From positions 62,001 through 126,000 of the forward strand of contig JAMZAV010000446.1 in assembly GCA_024449915.1 (NCBI GenBank): 64,000 bases of DNA. The letters run 5' to 3'. Source of the DNA: Sweltsa coloradensis (lineage: Eukaryota; Arthropoda; Insecta; Plecoptera; Chloroperlidae). The position numbers and the translations under genes are program-made. The notes below the pieces were generated by a model, which saw only the letters and a list, made by a program, of their open reading frames with translations, did not search any database and was not told where the DNA came from. This document shows, piece by piece, positions 52,926-63,540 of the stretch (within the stretch, counting starts at the first letter, position 1; every line of letters starts with the position of its first letter).

Positions 52926-55900
52926 GTAAGATACACTCTCTCTCACCGTATGTTCGCGCTTTGTGTTTACATGAACGTGTTTACATCTAGAGGAACCAAA
53001 CACACCAGTTGACAGTAGAGCTAGGCGCCCGAGGGCAACCCCTGTGTCCGGGATTCGAACCCTGGCCACGTAGCTCGTCTCACGTATTATCTATCCAATC
53101 CCACATTGAAGCCATTACATCAGGCAATATTTACAATTTAATCTTATGTGGCATGGGGTTTTGTATTAGTAGACCTAATTTTGTATGTAAGTGTAACGAC
53201 ATATTTTGTTATAAGCTCAGCGTTCTAACGTCAAAACATTTTAGGCGCCATGTTTTTATTGTGTCACTGCCTTCTTTATTGTAACGTAACCCTGCGCATG
53301 GAGCCAAAAATAGTCTTTCATTTTCGTAGAGTGTTTTTACCATGGATTTACAAGGTTATTACAAAGTTATTACTACATTATTATTTACGTGTATTCCAAT
53401 ATTTGTTTTATTCATGTGATAGGTACGTATTCAACGTTGGCTCTAGCCCGGATCCCTTGCTATACACTTGTCTGAATTCATGTTATTCCTCTCATAAAAC
53501 CTAGCTCTTTACATAAAGGTTGCGACTATCGCAAGACCCTCATTCGAGAGGACACCGGTTCGATTAGTACTGTCATATTTTCTTCCAAACTTCTTTGATA
53601 TTGGGCACGACCATATACCGTCCACCTTACAAATACTTTTAAATTTAAACAAAACGCAAATCTCATCAATAAATCACAAAGTTGAGTAGTTATTACATTT
53701 CTTAAAAAAGTATTGAGAGTCACATTCAATCATACTCAGTCACAGAACTGATTTGCGGTGAGAAACGTGAATTTAAAGCGGTCGGCATAACATTTGCCTC
53801 AGTCTTGGAGTTCTAATCAAAGGTCTTGGTGTGAAAGCTCTCGACCTCCCCCCCTCTGGTTTCTCCACGGTCGATATTGAGCCAATCATCAGTGTTTCAA
53901 TTACTACCTCGTTGTACAGTGCGACGCTCACCAGTCAGACAATCATCGCTAATTTGTAGTGATGTGTTCCCCGCCCTTCGCTTAGTCTGCGGTGTAAAGG
54001 CTGGTCCACATGGGTTTCAGAAAGTTTGAAACATACTTCGAACGTATAGAAAACATACGGGCGTGATTTGATGTTCGGCGCGTTTCTTGACCTGCAGCCA
54101 CAAATCATTACACCTTCATACAGCTTGGTATAATTGATAATGAAGGACATTTTCTGTACTCTGCTAACATATCATATTTTCTATATTTATCATAGGATCA
54201 ATCAGAAAATGCGTAGCCCTAGTTATTTGGGTGTTTTTTTTTTTACCATTTTTACAGATTCTAAATTCTATAAAATTTGATATGTTTAGTTTTATTTTCT
54301 ATAATCAATTAATGTAAAAGTACTATTATAGAATCCCTCATAATTAATTTTTACACAATTTTATAAAATCACAAATAGATGCGACTTACTAAATTGTCTG
54401 AGAAATGTGGAAGCGCATACAATGAGTCTCCTCTTAAGGATTATCCTTACTTCTTAGTCTCTCTGTTAAGATTCAAGATTGTTGCGCTATGTCCAGCTAA
54501 AACTCTACACCAGACGGGCAAGCTTAGTTAAAGTTTGTAACTTAAGAGGATATAGGACATTCGTTTTAAGCAAATTCTTGTTCGCTCGGCAGACTGACAC
54601 CAGATATGTTTACAATTTTGGGAAGTTGTCAAGGGAGCGGAAACATAGGGCTCTACAGGAACATTTTTTTAGAAATTATTTTTAAATATAAAAATATCAG
54701 GCTTTTGGATTTTCTTAAAAAGTCTTAGTTGACCACATTCGTGGATTCATCCTGGCTGATAAACATAGAATATTGAAATTCTACGACCGTAGTGCTGTCC
54801 ATGTATGTTTTATTGACAACTATGTAAACTTTCATAAACGTCGGATTCACCTTGGCCGAGCGAACAGCTATGTACCAACTGCCAAATGTGTCCCATTCCC
54901 TCTTAACTTACTGTCATGCACTCATATCAAGTACCATAGGTAGTTTCAATAGAATCTTTTAGAGTTGTTACTTCAACATCGACATACATCGGTTATTGCT
55001 CGAACCCACATCCTCTGGTTAACACGTGTGGTTTCAGCTCCACAGCTATTAAAACCACGACCACAACCTCAATCATGCTAACCAACAATCTTTCACTGTA
55101 CTTGCATCACCCACTCCATCCTGCTTACCCACACATTTACAAGTACAGGTTACACATTATTATGTAGGCTTACTGTATGCCTACCTATGTTAATTTCATT
55201 TGCATATAATTTATTTGTCCTACATTAATATTATTTTGTTTCTTTGTAAGACACACTAGCAAAGATGGTAGTATGCACACTAGTATGAATCGTACCAGTG
55301 TACTTAACCAGTGGCGTATCTAGGAATTCATAAAGGGGGGTTCAACCAATTAATTCATAGATTCACCGAAGGCTAAACGTTTTTTCTCCTTCAAGGTCAT
55401 TTTGGTAAAAATCTGCGTTTTAAAGCATCACCAACTGTTATCTTCTAAAATCTTTTCTCTTTGAAGGTCATTTTTGTGATTGTGTATCTACTAAATTCCT
55501 CTTTTGGTCAGATGGTAATTTGGCTTTAGTTTTGTGTGAACAGTTATTCTTTATTCTGCATTGAAACGTTTAAGTGCACCTTTACACTTTTTTGGGGCAA
55601 AAAGGGGGGGGGGGGGTCCCTCTTTGGATACGCCACTGCACACATCCTATATTCGGTATACCCTGTAACAGAGAAATTCGGTATTAAAAATTATAAATAC
55701 AACTAACTAACATGCAAGTATAAGCTACAGGATGTTATGCCTATCACGCAACACTGCGTTGAATGACCTCAATGATAAGGTGCTTGAGGATGGACTAAGA
55801 TGTCAAGAGAGGCTGCCTGGAATTAAAAAAAGTATAATTGCTTTCTGTGGGTACTCGTCACCCGGTGTGACCGCATCTTTAGGTGTCCAACTAGGTGATA

Positions 55901-57259
55901 CGGTTGTTAGGGTTCTGAGGGAAGAATTCCCTAGGGCTGTTGTCACAAGGATTAATCCCATAGTTGGCATATTACCGAGGAAACCCCAGGGAGAAACTTT
56001 TCAGTCAGGATTGCCGAAGTCTGGTTGTGAACCGACCACCTCTATGTGTGGGTGTTGTGTTGGCTCTGTCATATTATCACCTAGTGGGTGTTTACAATAC
56101 TTGAGACTTGAGAGCAGTGTTGGGGAAGGAACTTTTAAAAAGAACGCGTTCTCGTGAACGCGTTCTTTTTTTGTGAACTTTTCAGTGAACTTACTCATTT
56201 TTTAAATGAATGAACTTGAACTTTTAAAAGTTCTTTCCGAGAACGAACTTTTCAGTTTTAGAAAGTTCATTTGAAAGTTCTTTCCGTGCGTCGAGCAGCC
56301 GTCGACTCGCCGCCGTCCATGCTTGAAAACAATAACAAATCGTTGATCCATCGTAGGTAGGTCACGTAGGTCACGCACAATTCACGAAGTTAAAACGATG
56401 AACGCCAAATAATTCGTAAAAAAAATCTTCGAAGCCTAAAATGCTAAGTATCTGCCATAATTTTACAAGCTGGTCGACGAAAACGTAGAACAAATCATCC
56501 ACCACGATCAAAGACAGCTCAACACTTTCGTAAGACTCAAACTCGCGAGTAAATTGGTACTCGAACACCCCTAATGTCTTTCCTTATGTTTTTCTTCATT
56601 TTACGCCAGCCTTTAGTAAAATAGTGACTTTTTACAAAATAACTTTTAAAAGAACTTAATTCATATTTTAGACGAACTTGAACTTTTCAAAATTTTAAGT
56701 TTTAAAAGAACTTGAACTTTTTAAAAGTTCATTATTTGAGCTGTGAACTGAACTTTTAAAAAGTTCATTTTAAAAAAGAACTGACCCAACACTGCTTGAG
56801 AGGTGAAGTACAAAGAGCGCACGGAATTCTTTTCGTGGTTTGAGCAAATATACAAACAAAGATTATAGTAGGATGCCTGCAACACTTTTCAAACAATGAA
56901 ATCACTGAACAAACACAAATCCTCGTTTAGGAAATCAAAAAGGTAAATCAAACAATAATTATTTGCTGAACAAAGCAAATTTAAAGGAATTGATCATTCG
57001 TGGCCATGGAAACGCTAAACCGTTCAAATATGTGAATCTTGAATTCGATCTGTTTGATAGCTTTCACAGCCCGGACCATTTAATTCCGAGGTATGTCCAA
57101 TGTTTAAGTTTGTTTATTTATTTCTTAAACAACTTTTGGGATTGATTAATTTTTCCTCCATTCACATAGTCTCGAATAGCCTTAGTGCATTAATAGAGAC
57201 GTTTAAGCGACACAAATCATCAATCATTATCCACATCACATCATCATCATCATCATCAT

Positions 57260-57306
<47 letters not shown>

Positions 57307-60300
57307 GTGACAGTGTTGTATTAAGACGCCTCAAGTAGGACTCGAACCCACGACTTCAGGCTTCCCACGACCTGTAATATCCCCTTATATCAACCACACC
57401 CACAGTACGACAAAGTTTTTATTCGTGATAAAATGCAACATTTCCTCCTCCTTCCTTTATGTCACACTAGTATCAATGAGATGTTGGTTACACATTATCA
57501 GCCAAGCGATAACAGTCGCATCGATTGGTATTGTTATGAAATAACGAGGTTATCAGTTTGTCGCCGTGTTTATTTATAGAATAGCACATGTGTTAAACTA
57601 AAACTCCACCTGATTCTATTGCTTTCTGTCATATGTTCAACTCGCTGATCTATATTAATTTTACTAAACTAAATATAGATCATCGATTCAACTACTGGAG
57701 AGGCTTGGGATGTGAAGGTACAAAGGGTTCGACCTAGTTCACCGATAGATTGCAAACACACCTCTGACATAATTTACAATATTGCACTAGTTTCATACGA
57801 ATACGCTATTTGTGTGTATAGTTGGTATGGTATCTAGTATATCTCTTATCACTTAGAGTCAAACACACAACTAACAGTAGCAATGATTTATTATAAAACT
57901 TCTCAACTGAACTTTAACCTGGGTTACTTACTTTTATTCGCGATATTTCGGAGACTCCGTCTCCTTCCTCAAGCATCGTCCATGCCTGGCTCGACAATGC
58001 TTGAGGAAGGAGATGGAGTCCCCAAATTATCGCGAATAAAAGTAAGTAACCCAGGTTAAAGTTCAGTTAAGTGGTTTAATAATATACGTTTCCGGGTTAA
58101 TGAGTTGTGATGAGTTTTAAAGTAGCCATGTTGTTTTCAGGCTAGTGACAGCTCCACCTGTAGCAGCACCATCGTGGCCACGCCCCCCAAGACCAGCGTC
58201 AAACAGCTGCACAGGAAGCTGGGTGCGTATCACTACAAGCCATAACATATCACACCAGCATAACCAATGATATTTAACTTCTATAGTAGGCTAGATCCCC
58301 AGTCTCCAATACGTCCGCACAGGCGCGAGCGTAGCAAATTGAAGCGTCAATCTGACCTATTCAAGATGGCGATTTGGCGCTTCAATTTATGCTTTACATT
58401 ATGTTTTAAATGGGATTAAGTATTTTTCTGGATTGTTGGATATGGTTTTAGCTTGTGCAGCATGGGATTGCACAAACAGAAATTGCGTAAGGGAATTTAG
58501 TAATCATTTGGTGTTAATGGCTAACATGCTCACCTGTCAACCTGTCAGCCATCTTGAATAATATCTGTGCTACAAATCGCTACAACCTAATTTAACATAC
58601 AAACTGACCTATTCAAGATGGCTTCTAGTTGTCATGCCAGTGGACCAATGACTGGGATCTAGCCTGTACTATAGATGTTAATATCATTGAACGTAACCAT
58701 TCCTCAAGACCGTACACAGAAGAGCTCGTATGCCTCAGGCATGGGGAGGATCGGGCCTCTTATTTGGGAACTTTTATGCAAACACGTTTCTTCTCCAGCA
58801 TCAGAAACTTGTAACTTACAAAATTACTTTTCTTGGGGGACTTGGAACGAACAAGTTCTGTACTGTCATCCCCTCTTAATTCAAGAGTATCGCTTTTAGA
58901 TTTAAATTACAACCTAATTGAATATCGACCCCTTTTTATATTTGAATGTAAAATGTAATATAACTTTTTCAGATATTATATAACTTTCAAAGAATCAATG
59001 TTTAGAGGAAAGGGAATGTGGCCTTGACAAAGAATCAAGTTAAAAAGAAAGTAGGGATTTAATAAATCCTTATTTTTGGGGAACTTTCCAACGAAGAGAT
59101 ACTTTCGTACGAGTGTGTTACTTCAGAGACACGAATCAATCAAATCAAACTTGAGTTGCAGAAAGTTTGTAAATTATGAACTTGAGTATAAAGACTATAA
59201 GTAAGTGTACACACCATTCTATGGAGATCACTTGGTGACAGGTTTAGACATAACAACAACAACAACAACAGTAGCAGTGTTTGCATAAAGTCAATTCATA
59301 ATCAATTTAAAAAAAGAATAATTTTCTTCTATAAAATCCACTTTTCATCGATCTACTTAAGGGTGGATTATATCTGCACACATTGTTAATAGAACAAAAA
59401 CATTGTGATTTAATGTGTTTTACCAGATACGATTTTTTTTATATACTTGTGCTCGGCATAGTATTCATTCATCGGATTAAGTAAACGGTGGATTAAGATA
59501 ATTCGAGAAAGTGATGTTTACTCATGAGTATCGACACTTTACTCGGAGCTTATATTCGTTCTTTTACCGATACAAGTATAAGTGAACGATCGTGTGCCTG
59601 TGTGTTTGCATACAACAACAAACACTTTTATGTCTGGTACGTGTCAATATTGATATTAGACTACTGCTAGATAAGAATATTTAGATGGCTATGCAGGGTA
59701 ATCTACATAGATATCTTAACATCTATAGTAGGCTAGATACGCAGTCTCCAATACCTCCGCACAGGCGCGAGTGTACCAAATTGAAGCGTCAATCTCACCC
59801 ATTCAAGATGGCGGTTTGGTGTTTTAATTTATGCTTTTTTAATGCAATAAAGTACGTCTACTGGATTGTTTGATATGGTTTTAGCTTGTGCAGCATGGTA
59901 TTGAACAAACAGAAACAATGCAAAGTTATTGCATACGGGAATTTAGTAATCATTTGGTGTGAAAGTCTGATATGCTCACCTGCCAAACTGGCGGCCATCT
60001 TTAAAAATATTTTTTCGATTAATCGCTCCCATCTAATTAACATGCAAACTCACCCATTCAAGATGGCTTCCAATTGTCCTGGAAGTGGACCGCTGACTGC
60101 TAGTCTAGCCAATTATATGGGATGTCTATGGTAATCTAGGAAGTCCGAAACCTCCTAGCTGACAATCTTCACTCCAGCTCTGCTGAAAAAGATGAATTCA
60201 CACGAAGGTATACCAAACAATAGTAACACTTGAGGCATATAAAAGCAAAAGAGTCTTTCTCCATTTTCTTAAATGTTGGGAAATGACAAAAAAACCAATA

Positions 60301-63300
60301 ACCTCAAAAAAACAGTTAGCATTAAAATGGGCATGGAGAAAGATTTGTTTGCTTCTCAGCATGTTTTTCTTTGTCAAATATACACAGGAGAAAATATTTT
60401 TGCTTCTAAACGACTTAATCGTGCCACAGACATTGTTTTTTGCTTTATTTTGGTGTATTTGGCTCATTTTCGATTTTTGTGGAGAAAGACTCTTTTGCTT
60501 TTATATGCCTCACTTGTTTCAATACAACATGGCATCTGGAAACATATTATAATAGGCCTATTCTAATTTTAAATCAAAGGAGTCTTTTTCAGTTTGCCTG
60601 ATGACATATACAACTATTTCATATCGCATTACGCATTATATTGTCGATATTAAAGTTCTGTGTATTTTTTGTTTCAGAATTCAGAATAGAACAAGCAAAG
60701 AAGATCCAAAGGTTGCAAGAGTACAAAAAGAACAACAACTCTTCAGGCCTTATTCCTATCCAAAGACTTCCAATACCGAGTAAAAACGGAGCCACGAGTC
60801 AGCGAGAACAGCAACCTCTGGTGACTGGGACACGGACGAGAGGTCGGTAATACAGTCGCCTGTAGGTCGGTATAACGGTTGCCTGAAGGTCGGTAATACA
60901 GTTGCCTGTAGGTCGGTATAACAGTTGCTTGCAGTTGTAAGTTGGTATAACTGTTGCCTATAGGTCGGTAATACAGTTGCCTGTAGGTCGGGATAACACT
61001 AGCCTGTAGGTCGGTATAACAGTTGCTTGCAGTTGTAGGTCGGTATAACAGTTGCCTATACTGCCTTACTAAGCAAATGGGCCCTATCTACTTACAACAA
61101 ACTTTTGAGTAAAATTAAACTTATGGAATTCATTTGTGCTGCAAATGCCTATTATTATGATTTGAATAATCAAATCAATTAATATTTATGCACAGTGGCC
61201 AGTATATGTCGGTATACGAGTTTCCGATAGGTCGGTATAAAAATTGCTTGTAGGTTGGTCAGTATATTATAACAGTTGCCTGTAGGTCAAAAGTTGAACC
61301 TTCTCTAATGTTATATGACTGTAAATTCGAACTAAGGATAGTAATGAGCGGTGCAGAGGCGTATCCAGGAATTCATAAAGGGGGGTTCAATCAATTTATT
61401 CATAGATGTACCGAAGGTTAAGGAGGGTATCAGGGAGGTTTTTCCATGGAAAAATCTCCTTCAAGGTCATTTTGATGAAAATCTGTGCGTCTTAAAGCAT
61501 CACAATAACCAACTTTTTATCTACTAAAATTATATTTTGGTCAGATGGTAATTTGCCTGTGGTATTGCGAAAAAAAACAGTCATTCTATATTCTCAATTG
61601 AAACGTTCAAGTGTACTTTCACACTTTTTTTGCAAAAGCAATGCATAGAATACGCCACTAGACCGGTGAACATAACTGAATTCTTAACCGATGATCGATA
61701 TCAAATTGTTATAGAGGTAATGTTGTTTGAAACATGCCATAAACATTATTTGTACAATAAATGTTGATGTGCCAGGAAAATAATCTTTTCTTCGTATTAA
61801 GCTGCCTCGATTCCACGGGTAAATGTTAGCCAATTAGACACGTTTGGCTTGTGTACTTGTGAGAGCCTTCTGAACTTGAGATCCTGAGATCTTTTATGTT
61901 CGGGCAGTTTTGTTAGTTCTCGAGCCTTCTTCTCAAAACTCTGAACGGTGGATTTTTCTTCTAATTCAGCACTTCTTGAAGTAATAATTATCGTATTTGG
62001 TAAACAAAACCAATGAGCATTTTGGTTACTAACATCAAACTTCCAACGTTCATCTTCGTCGTGCAAGGTCTTTTTCAAACTTTCTTATAGAATAAGGAAT
62101 GCAATGCCTGACCGTAGGGTCAGATCGAATATAGGTATTCCTTGCTTATGACAGGGTTTTAGATCGTATTTTACTCAATCAAAAGAAATCACAAACAAAA
62201 CCCAATTTATTATTGAAAATATCATAATGTATGACGATAGTACAATTAAAAATCCATGGTATGATAATAATTGGCTAAAAGTACAGTAAAAACATGTACA
62301 ATGTGCTGGCATGGACTTTTCATAGTATCTAGATTGTATGTACAAAATTATTACAATAATTATTAGGCATTGTGGTAAAGATGATTGCTCAAAATAAGGA
62401 TGGAATATTTGAGTATATTGAAACAATATGATTAAATTTTGGAAAGGAGAAACAAATCATTACATAAAACACTGTAAAGAAGATGGCAATTGTTAAACAA
62501 ATATCATTGGCGTATAAAAGCACCTAAATTAGGTAATACGTATTGAATTTCAAACGCATTATTTTCGCAGAATAACATACTTTGTCGGTTCTCATTATTT
62601 GATCACTAATCCAATAAATGTTTATACCTCAGTATTAGTAGGAGACAAAAAGACAATATTGTGTTGGTGTGTAAACTTAAATTTTGTATCAAATGCGCGA
62701 ACTCCTTGAATTAAAAGAAGGGTTGTGCGTGCAGAAGTTATGAAAGTCGGGTCGGGTCGGGTAGGGTTAAGACGGCCTTTATAATACTAGATGTTAATAG
62801 GGGTAATCAATATTTTAATTCTGAACAATTTGATATTGAAATTTTCTCAAAATTTACTTCAATATAAGCTTGATTTTCGTAGTATATAAATAAAAAATTG
62901 ACTGGACCGGCACCTCCACCATCACCGCCAAAAAAGTATTTTTGTTACCCATAAAATCATGGGTACCTCTTTCGAACCATCAATTCGGGCCCCCAAATAC
63001 CCAACCCGAAATGTTGGGTACCCAAATACCATTGATCATGAGCCAAGGGATTATTTTATATTGTGTACTTTTGCAATAGAAAAAAATCATTCTGAGAAAA
63101 GGTGTATCAACTCTTTAGGAACCTGAAAGCTTCCCAAAGTCTTTACTTGTTTAACTAGTTGTTGTTTTGTATTCACTCCATATACTTGGTCATATAACTT
63201 ATAACTTATTTTAAATCTGGATTTAAAATACACTTTGAGTGAATACAATTAATTTGGAAAATCATTTTCTGCGTTTTTAATTTTAATAACCTTTTAGACA

Positions 63301-63540
63301 TAGAAGAACATCTACATTCAAAAGATTAGTAAGTAATAGCAAATAGATTGCAAATAGGATACAAGTATTCTGTCTCTCTCTCTAGTGACGAAGACACTCA
63401 CTTCTTCCCCCTCTCCCGCAACAAGGAAGGATTCAAGCAGGAACTAACAGACACGTTCAGCATAGAAGACTTCGACCTCTCGCCCGACGAGGACGACCTC
63501 AACCTCCTACCTCCCAAGCCCATGTACCAGCGATATTGTT
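52851..63540 (+). CDS. Unrecognised gene, 5' portion (four exons, continues past window)
   Basis: Exons 52851-52925, 58141-58222, 60678-60846 and 63385-63540 join in frame with GT/AG borders (phases 0, 1, 2; the last exon ends in phase 1 at a GTACGT donor). They give about 160 residues, open to the right. The start MEDSGIDSDP was chosen as the only ATG in a codon-like context; an upstream open frame lacks ATG. The protein is polar and probably disordered: Gln/Pro/His-rich at first, a Ser/Thr patch, a basic helical stretch (FRIEQAKKIQRLQEYKK), then an acidic segment with FSIEDFDLSPDEDDLNLLP ending PPKPMYQRYC. No domain or homologue is recognised. Divergent from DNAI1 with a shared X-box promoter, so a ciliary or sperm role is possible but unproven. 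Confidence 0.7.
53030..53078 (-). repeat. tRNA-like SINE fragment
   Basis: Minus-strand GGCCAGGGTTCGAATCCCGG is a B box with T-arm. The A-box side is lost. Confidence 0.45.
53080..55300. other. Intron 1 of the unrecognised gene, left part
   Basis: No exon recognised. A possible LINE C-terminal remnant lies at 54479-54685 (plus frame with CNLRGYRTFVLSKF), but the match is too weak to classify. Confidence 0.4.
55309..55638. mobile_element. hAT-type MITE, same family as 10379-11630
   Basis: Ends CAGTGGCGTATC and, inverted, GATACGCCACTG. Shares AATTCATAAAGGGG, TTCAAGGTCATTTTGG and TTTTGGTCAGATGGTAATTT with the copies at 10379 and 61354. Flanks TACTTAAC and CACACATC do not match, so the TSD has been lost or one side rearranged. 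Confidence 0.75.
55639..56106. repeat. Reverse SINE family 2 relic in intron 1
   Basis: GGAAACCCCAGGGAGAAAC and TTTTCAGTCAGGATTGCCG near 55978-56017 match the reverse body of SINE family 2 (compare 41145-41170). The 141-codon frame over 55732-56157 is a chance frame across it. Confidence 0.4.
56115..56794. mobile_element. hAT-type element with exact 8-bp TSD
   Basis: Ends CAGTGTTGGGGAAGGAAC and, inverted, CTGACCCAACACTG. CTTGAGAG flanks both sides exactly (56107-56114, 56795-56802). CAGTGTTGGG is a classic hAT terminus. Subterminal zones are packed with GAACTTTTAAAAGTTC-type words in both orientations. The central ~300 bp (56280-56600) is unlike the ends. No transposase domain recognised. 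Confidence 0.85.
57150..57235 (+). repeat. SINE family 3 tail
   Basis: CACATAGTCTCGAATAGCCTTAGTGCATTAATAG-type tail as at 48010-48045; head missing. It leads into the (ATC)n tract. Confidence 0.5.
57239..57306. repeat. (ATC)n microsatellite
   Basis: About 21 CAT/ATC units with one interruption at 57257. The poly-His frame is an artefact. Confidence 0.9.
57904..58069. repeat. Long inverted repeat (foldback), 73-bp arms
   Basis: Left arm 57904-57976 (CAACTGAACTTTAACCTGGG…) and right arm about 57997-58069 are reverse complements with few mismatches around a ~20-bp loop. It lies 70 bp before exon 2 of the unrecognised gene. In RNA it would form a long hairpin close to the splice acceptor. Confidence 0.8.
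58141..58222 (+). CDS. Unrecognised gene, exon 2
   Basis: Acceptor TTGTTTTCAG. Reads ASDSSTCSSTIVATPPKTSV then KQLHRKLG. Donor CTGG|GTGCGT, phase 1. GC-rich codon use stands out from the AT-rich introns. Confidence 0.75.
58265..58690 (+). repeat. Dispersed repeat E copy
   Basis: TTCTATAGTAGGCTAGATCC, GTCTCCAATACGTCCGCACA, CAGGCGCGAGCG, TTCAAGATGGCGATTTGGCG, then GGATATGGTTTTAGCTTGTG. Ends with GGGATCTAGCCTGTACTATA, so the first ~20 bp reappear inverted-like at the end. Partners: 39880-40445 and 59690-60135. Confidence 0.65.
59220..59275. repeat. Short (CAA)n tract
   Basis: About seven CAA units at 59250-59271 in intron 2; otherwise nothing is seen in 58690-59690. Confidence 0.7.
59690..60135 (+). 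repeat. Dispersed repeat E copy
   Basis: Same order as 58265-58690, about 85% alike by eye: GTCTCCAATACCTCCGCACA, ATTCAAGATGGCGGTTTGG, GATATGGTTTTAGCTTGTGC, GAATTTAGTAATCATTTGGTG, CAAACTGGCGGCCATCTT and a second TTCAAGATGGCTTCCAATTG. Confidence 0.65.
60225..60560. repeat. Inverted pair of short segments in intron 2
   Basis: GCATATAAAAGCAAAAGAGTC, then TTTCTCC at 60235-60262, is inverted as GGAGAAAGACTCTTTTGCTT and TTATATGC at 60480-60510. The interior also folds (AACATGCTGAGAAGC-type words). Probably a small MITE about 290 bp long; ends not resolved. Confidence 0.45.
60678..60846 (+). CDS. Unrecognised gene, exon 3
   Basis: Acceptor TTTTTGTTTCAG. FRIEQAKKIQRLQEYKK begins a charged helix; then a Pro/Ser/Gln region to TGTRTRG. 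The donor CG|GTAATA (60847) is the one that keeps phase with exon 4. It lies in the first unit of a 23-bp minisatellite. Confidence 0.72.
60841..61065. repeat. 23-bp minisatellite at an exon-intron junction
   Basis: About ten units of GTAGGTCGGTATAACAGTTGCCT or GTAGGTCGGTAATACAGTTGCCT. The first unit starts inside the last codons of exon 3 and supplies its splice donor. Two or three worn units recur at 61205-61290. Confidence 0.9.
61354..61660. mobile_element. hAT-type MITE with near-perfect TSD
   Basis: Ends CAGAGGCGTATCCAGG and, inverted, AATACGCCACTA. Flanks GAGCGGTG (61346-61353) and GACCGGTG (61661-61668) match at 7 of 8 bases. Same family as 10379 and 55309. Confidence 0.8.
61670..63384. 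other. Intron 3 of the unrecognised gene, right part
   Basis: No exon recognised. Positions 62735-62770 carry GGGTCGGGTCGGGTAGGG. Positions 62895-62960 carry the GGACCGGCACCTCCAC repeat seen at 44430. The open frame 62078-61797 (minus) is Lys/Glu-rich with no known domain. Confidence 0.4.
63385..63540 (+). CDS. Unrecognised gene, exon 4
   Basis: Acceptor CTCTCTCTCTCTAG. DEDTHFFPLSRNKEGFKQEL, TDTFSIEDFDLSPDEDDLN, LLPPKPMYQRYC. Donor GTACGT at 63541, phase 1. GC-rich coding sequence of good quality with no stop. Confidence 0.75.

Noticed and set aside
54479..54685. Possible LINE C-terminal fragment
   Set aside because: Only weak resemblance (R-rich, FLFA motif); no neighbouring RT sequence to support it.
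55732..56157. 141-codon plus-strand frame
   Set aside because: Runs across a reverse SINE relic and into the end of a hAT element, so it is a chance open frame.
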